From assembly GCF_019049285.1 (NCBI RefSeq), contig NZ_JAGMUL010000032.1, positions 1 to 64,000 of the forward strand: a DNA stretch of 64,000 nt, written 5' to 3'. Position numbers and translations under genes: made by a program. Position 1 is the stretch's first letter. Every line of letters starts with the position of its first letter. Below are positions 61,108 to 64,000 of this stretch, piece by piece. A model generated the notes under the pieces. It had not been told where the DNA came from, did not search any database, and saw only the letters and a list, made by a program, of their open reading frames with translations. The stretch comes from Streptomyces sp. AC550_RSS872 (GTDB lineage Bacteria > Actinomycetota > Actinomycetes > Streptomycetales > Streptomycetaceae).

Positions 61108-62472
61108 ATGAGCAGAGCCGAGCAGCCGTCCCGCAGAATCGTTCTGGCAGCAGCGGTCGCCGCAACCGCCACCGCAAGCGCGGGCGCGGCGGTCGCCCTC
61201 GACATCAGCGCCGAGGCCGAGGCCCCCGTACAGGCCCCGGTCCGCACCGTCGACAACCGCGCCTGGACCACGTACACCGACTGGCGCGGCGGTACCGCCC
61301 AGGGCACCCGGGCCGTCGCCGGCAGTCGCCCCGGCCTCGTCATCGCCACGGCGGCGGGCACCCGCGACTACACGGACCCGCACACCGGCGAGAGCGCCCC
61401 CTGGGACTACGCGACCTGGACGTCCCCCGTCCACCGGCTCACCGTCCCCGCGACCGAGGTGATCGCCTCCTGGAACGCGCACACCCCCGCCGGCACCTGG
61501 ATCCAGATCGAACTCCAGGGGACCTACTCGGACGGCACCGCCACCCCCTGGTACGTGCTGGGCCGCTGGGCCGCCGGCGACCAGGACATCAGGCGGACCT
61601 CGGTCGACGACCAGAGCGACGGCAAGAGCACCGTGTGGACGGACACCCTCGCCGTCGACGACCCGGCCGCCGGACTGCGCGTCGCCTCGTACCGGCTGCG
61701 GCTGACCCTGCACCGCAGGCCCGGCACGGAACTCACCCCCACCGTGTGGCGGGCCGGCGTGATGGGCTCCGACGTCCCCGACCGCTTCACCGTCCCCGCC
61801 TCCACCCCCGGTCTCGACCGGGAGCTGACCGTCCCGCGCTACTCGCAGGAGATCCACATCGGCCAGTACCCGGAGTACGACAACGGAGGCGAGGCCTGGT
61901 GCAGTCCCACCTCCTCGCAGATGGTCGTCGAGTACTGGGGCGGCCGGCTCACCCCGGAGCAGCTGGCCTGGGTCGACCCGGCGTTCGCCGATCCGCAGGT
62001 CTGTCACGCGGCCCGGTTCACCTTCGACCACCAGTACGACGGCTGCGGGAACTGGCCGTTCAACGCCGCCTACGCGGCCACCTTCAAGGACCTCCAGGGC
62101 GTCGTCACCCGCCTTCGCTCGCTCACCGACCTGGAGACGCTGATCGCGGCCGGTATCCCGGCCATAACGTCCCAGTCCTTTCTGAAGGGGGAGCTGACCG
62201 GGGCGGGGTACGGCACCGCCGGGCATCTCATGACCGTCATCGGCTTCACCGCCGACGGCGACGTGATCGCCAACGACCCCAACTCGCCGAGCAACGAGGC
62301 GGTGCGGCGCGTCTACAAGCGGCGCGAGTGGGAGAACATCTGGCTGCGGACCAAGCGGTACAACGCCGAGGGCAAGGTCGCCTCCGGCACCGGCGGCGTC
62401 TGCTACCTCTACTTCCCGGCGCGTCCGACCCCGCGCCAGCGCACGGCGCTCGCGGCGGTGGGCGTGGTGTGA
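61108..62472 (+). CDS. Tat-exported peptidase C39-like family protein
   Basis: The 454-residue protein has a twin-arginine signal (SRRIVLAAAVAATATASAGAAVALD, about 8-32), so it is exported folded. A beta-rich domain of about 200 residues (WTTYTDWRGG onward) is followed by a papain-like C39_2-type domain. The probable catalytic residues are Cys265 (GGEAWCSPTSSQMVVEYW), His373 (TAGHLMTVIGF) and Asp390 (VIANDPNSPSNE). The family is annotated as peptidase C39-like, but proteolysis of a known substrate has not been shown to my knowledge. The start is ATG 61108. Confidence 0.85.
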   Translation: MSRAEQPSRRIVLAAAVAATATASAGAAVALDISAEAEAPVQAPVRTVDNRAWTTYTDWRGGTAQGTRAVAGSRPGLVIATAAGTRDYTDPHTGESAPWDYATWTSPVHRLTVPATEVIASWNAHTPAGTWIQIELQGTYSDGTATPWYVLGRWAAGDQDIRRTSVDDQSDGKSTVWTDTLAVDDPAAGLRVASYRLRLTLHRRPGTELTPTVWRAGVMGSDVPDRFTVPASTPGLDRELTVPRYSQEIHIGQYPEYDNGGEAWCSPTSSQMVVEYWGGRLTPEQLAWVDPAFADPQVCHAARFTFDHQYDGCGNWPFNAAYAATFKDLQGVVTRLRSLTDLETLIAAGIPAITSQSFLKGELTGAGYGTAGHLMTVIGFTADGDVIANDPNSPSNEAVRRVYKRREWENIWLRTKRYNAEGKVASGTGGVCYLYFPARPTPRQRTALAAVGVV

Positions 62473-62536
62473 ACGCCGGGCGTGCTGTGAGCAAGGTCTC
62501 CGCCGCACAGGCCGTCCGCGGTGGCAGGGTGGGCCT

Positions 62537-62677
62537 ATGACCACGCACTCCGCCACCGCCGCGCGCGTCCGTACCGGCGGCCCCGAGGAAGACGGCCCGA
62601 AGATCCTCGAGCACGTCATGGGCTGGACCCTCGTCGTGGTCGTCGCGATGCTGATCACGCAGCTCGGCCTGCTGTGA
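62537..62677 (+). CDS. SCO1431-family small membrane protein
   Basis: The 46-residue protein begins TTHSATAARVRTGGPEED and ends in one transmembrane helix HVMGWTLVVVVAMLITQLGLL (about 26-46). It matches the Streptomyces-conserved SCO1431 family by length, order and genome place. It lies 64 bp after the C39-like gene. The function is unknown. Confidence 0.75.
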   Translation: MTTHSATAARVRTGGPEEDGPKILEHVMGWTLVVVVAMLITQLGLL

Positions 62678-62824
62678 CCTGACACACACCGGTCCCTTTG
62701 ATCGGACATATCCCGACCCTGTTGTCGAGCAGGCTCATCAAACTCGATCAGACTCGAACGAGCAGCTGGTGCAGGTCTGCCATACTGCGGATGTCCCGCC
62801 GCCCGTTGAGCAACAGGGTCTAAA

Positions 62825-63484
62825 TTGAATATTAGTCAACAGCGTGACGCGACCCGGCCCCGGGCGCGCGGCACCGAGCGCTCGATGGCGCGCCGTGCCG
62901 AACTCATCGGCATCGGGCGGAAGCTGTTCGCCGACACGTCGTACGACGCGCTCTCCATGGACGACATCGCCCGCCAGGCCCATGTCGCCAAGGGGCTGAT
63001 CTACTACTACTTCCAGTCCAAGCGCGGTTACTACCTGGCGATCATCCAGGACTCCGTCGCCGACCTGGTGACCTTCGCCGCGAGCGGCCTCGAACTCCAG
63101 CCGGTCGACCGTGTGCACCGCACCATCGACAGCTACCTCCGCTACGCCGAGCACAACCAGGCCGCCTACCGCACCATCGTCAGCGGCGGCGTCGGCTTCG
63201 ACACCGAGGTGCACGCCATCCGGGACGGCGTGCGCGAGGCCATCGTGGCGACCATCGCCGAGGGGGCGTACGGCCGCACCGACATCGCCCCGCTCGCCCG
63301 CATGGGCCTGCTGGCCTGGGTGTGCAGCGTGGAGGGCGCCACCCTGGACTGGACGGAGCGCCCCGAACTGTCCCGCGACACCATGCGCGAGCTGCTGGTG
63401 AAGACGCTGGGCGGCGCCATGCGTGCCATCGAGGAGATGGACCCCGCCTACCCGGCCCCGGAGCCCGCGCGCCGGGCGAGCTGA
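62825..63484 (+). CDS. TetR/AcrR family transcriptional regulator
   Basis: The 219-residue protein has the TetR HTH (AELIGIGRKLFADTSYDALSMDDIARQAHVAKGLIYYYFQSKRGYY, about 24-68) and a helical ligand-binding domain. The start is uncertain: TTG 62825 gives the N-terminus NISQQRDATRPRARG and has AGGG at a fair distance, while ATG 62885 would start at MARRAEL. The flanking sequence TTGAATATTAGTCAA at the TTG start has 4-bp inverted ends and might be an operator. No target is evident; the chitinase downstream is convergent. Confidence 0.85.
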   Translation: MNISQQRDATRPRARGTERSMARRAELIGIGRKLFADTSYDALSMDDIARQAHVAKGLIYYYFQSKRGYYLAIIQDSVADLVTFAASGLELQPVDRVHRTIDSYLRYAEHNQAAYRTIVSGGVGFDTEVHAIRDGVREAIVATIAEGAYGRTDIAPLARMGLLAWVCSVEGATLDWTERPELSRDTMRELLVKTLGGAMRAIEEMDPAYPAPEPARRAS

Positions 63485-63503
63485 CCCGGCGAGCGACAGG
63501 ACA

Positions 63504-63535
63504 CAGGGGCGGAGGCTCGTGGCCCTCCGCCCCTG
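63504..63535. terminator. bidirectional terminator between TetR gene and chitinase
   Basis: CAGGGGCGGAGG and its complement form 12-bp perfect arms (63504-63515, 63524-63535) around an 8-base loop, between the two convergent genes. Confidence 0.8.
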
Positions 63536-63555
63536 CGTCCCCCCGTGGGGACCCG

Positions 63556-64000
63556 CTACTTGATGGACTTGATCAGTTCACCGCCCGACGTGTCCCCGCT
63601 CAGCTCCCAGAAGAAGGTCCCGCCGAGCCCCTGCTGGTTCTTGTACGTCATCTTCGCCGCGATGGTCGCGGGGGTGTCGTAACTCCACCACTGGCTCCCG
63701 CACTTGGCGTACGCCGTGCCGCCCACGGTCCCGGTCGCCGGGCACTTGGTCTTGAGCACCTTGTAGTCCTCGATGCCCGCCTCGTAGGTGCCGGGGGCGG
63801 CCCCGGTCGCCGTGCCGCCCGGGGCAGACTGGGTGACGCCGGTCCAGCCGCGGCCGTAGAAGCCGATGCCGAGCAGCAGCTTGTCGGACGGGATGCCGAG
63901 GCCCTTGAGCTTGGCGATGGTCGCCGAGGTGTGGAAGTCCGCCTTCGGGATGCCGGAGTAGGAGTTCAGTGCCGAATGCGGAGCCGTGGGGCCGGTCGCG
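63556..64000 (-). CDS. GH18 chitinase, C-terminal part (5' end outside window)
   Basis: The open frame runs from the window edge to a stop at 63556, about 147 residues. It reads through KLLLGIGFYGRGWTGVTQ, GTYEAGIEDYKVLKTKCPATG, CGSQWWSYDTPATIAAKMTYKNQQ and GGTFFWELSGDTSGGELIKSI. These are the last strands of the GH18 barrel as in Streptomyces chitinases, including the conserved Trp at the barrel end. The N-terminus and catalytic Glu lie outside. It is the same kind of enzyme as the truncated gene at 46316, but that fragment is the opposite (N-terminal) half. Confidence 0.9.
   Translation of the reverse strand, partial: ATGPTAPHSALNSYSGIPKADFHTSATIAKLKGLGIPSDKLLLGIGFYGRGWTGVTQSAPGGTATGAAPGTYEAGIEDYKVLKTKCPATGTVGGTAYAKCGSQWWSYDTPATIAAKMTYKNQQGLGGTFFWELSGDTSGGELIKSIK

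Overview
The window is a high-GC actinomycete chromosome segment, almost certainly from a Streptomyces. The evidence is the very G/C-rich third codon positions, many GTG starts, and genes typical of the genus: bldD, the actinobacterial integration host factor sIHF, the long riboflavin operon with ribM, an SCO1431-type small membrane protein, DasR-type chitinase promoter repeats and F420-dependent oxidoreductases. The gene order matches, as far as I recall, the Streptomyces coelicolor interval around SCO1491 (efp) down to SCO1429 (chitinase). It reads as conserved core chromosome with patches of accessory genes. I see no prophage, insertion sequence, CRISPR array, tRNA or rRNA.

Layout. 0.1-2.3 kb: a degenerate M24 peptidase, efp and nusB. 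2.4-3.0 kb: bldD on the minus strand, with a BldD box in its own promoter. 3.1-13.2 kb: the pyrimidine operon pyrR-pyrB-pyrC-(membrane protein)-carA-carB-pyrD-pyrF. It is led by a PyrR-type RNA hairpin that covers the pyrR ribosome binding site, and hairpins follow pyrR and carB. pyrE is not here. 13.5-23.3 kb: housekeeping genes: sIHF, gmk, rpoZ, coaBC, metK, the helicase-dead actinobacterial priA, an HTH protein, fmt and rsmB. 23.4-29.5 kb: an MMPL exporter, rpe, a SorC regulator, an orphan barstar and guaB1.

29.5-47 kb is more accessory. It holds an amino-acid permease with an Lrp/AsnC regulator and a cluster of TTGC/GCAA dyads; two MFS transporters; a secreted protein; a nitrilase-family amidase plus flavin oxidase pair that resembles the Pseudomonas lysine-catabolic DavA/DavB; an F420 oxidoreductase; DUF5995; a membrane-anchored GH6 glucanase; a uracil/xanthine permease; a ROK regulator divergent from an MFS gene with a perfect dyad between them; a 13-bp tandem repeat; an ECF41 sigma factor with its SDR partner; and a GH18 chitinase cut off just before its catalytic motif although its DasR-type promoter is intact.

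47-52.4 kb: an FMN riboswitch controls ribE-ribM-ribBA-ribH, followed closely by hisE-hisG and a PH-domain membrane protein. 52.5-55 kb: two overlapping CNNM/CBS membrane proteins. 55-64 kb: an orphan EccA-like AAA ATPase, a uridine-kinase-like P-loop protein, a hypothetical protein, a second APC permease, a Tat-exported C39-like protease, the SCO1431-family micro-protein, a TetR regulator and the 3' end of a complete-looking GH18 chitinase that runs off the edge.

Two dispersed intergenic repeat families occur: a GC-rich hairpin element after rsmB and after the AAA gene, and a 28-nt element near 29.6 and 32.0 kb, one copy of which forms the C-terminal tail of a protein.
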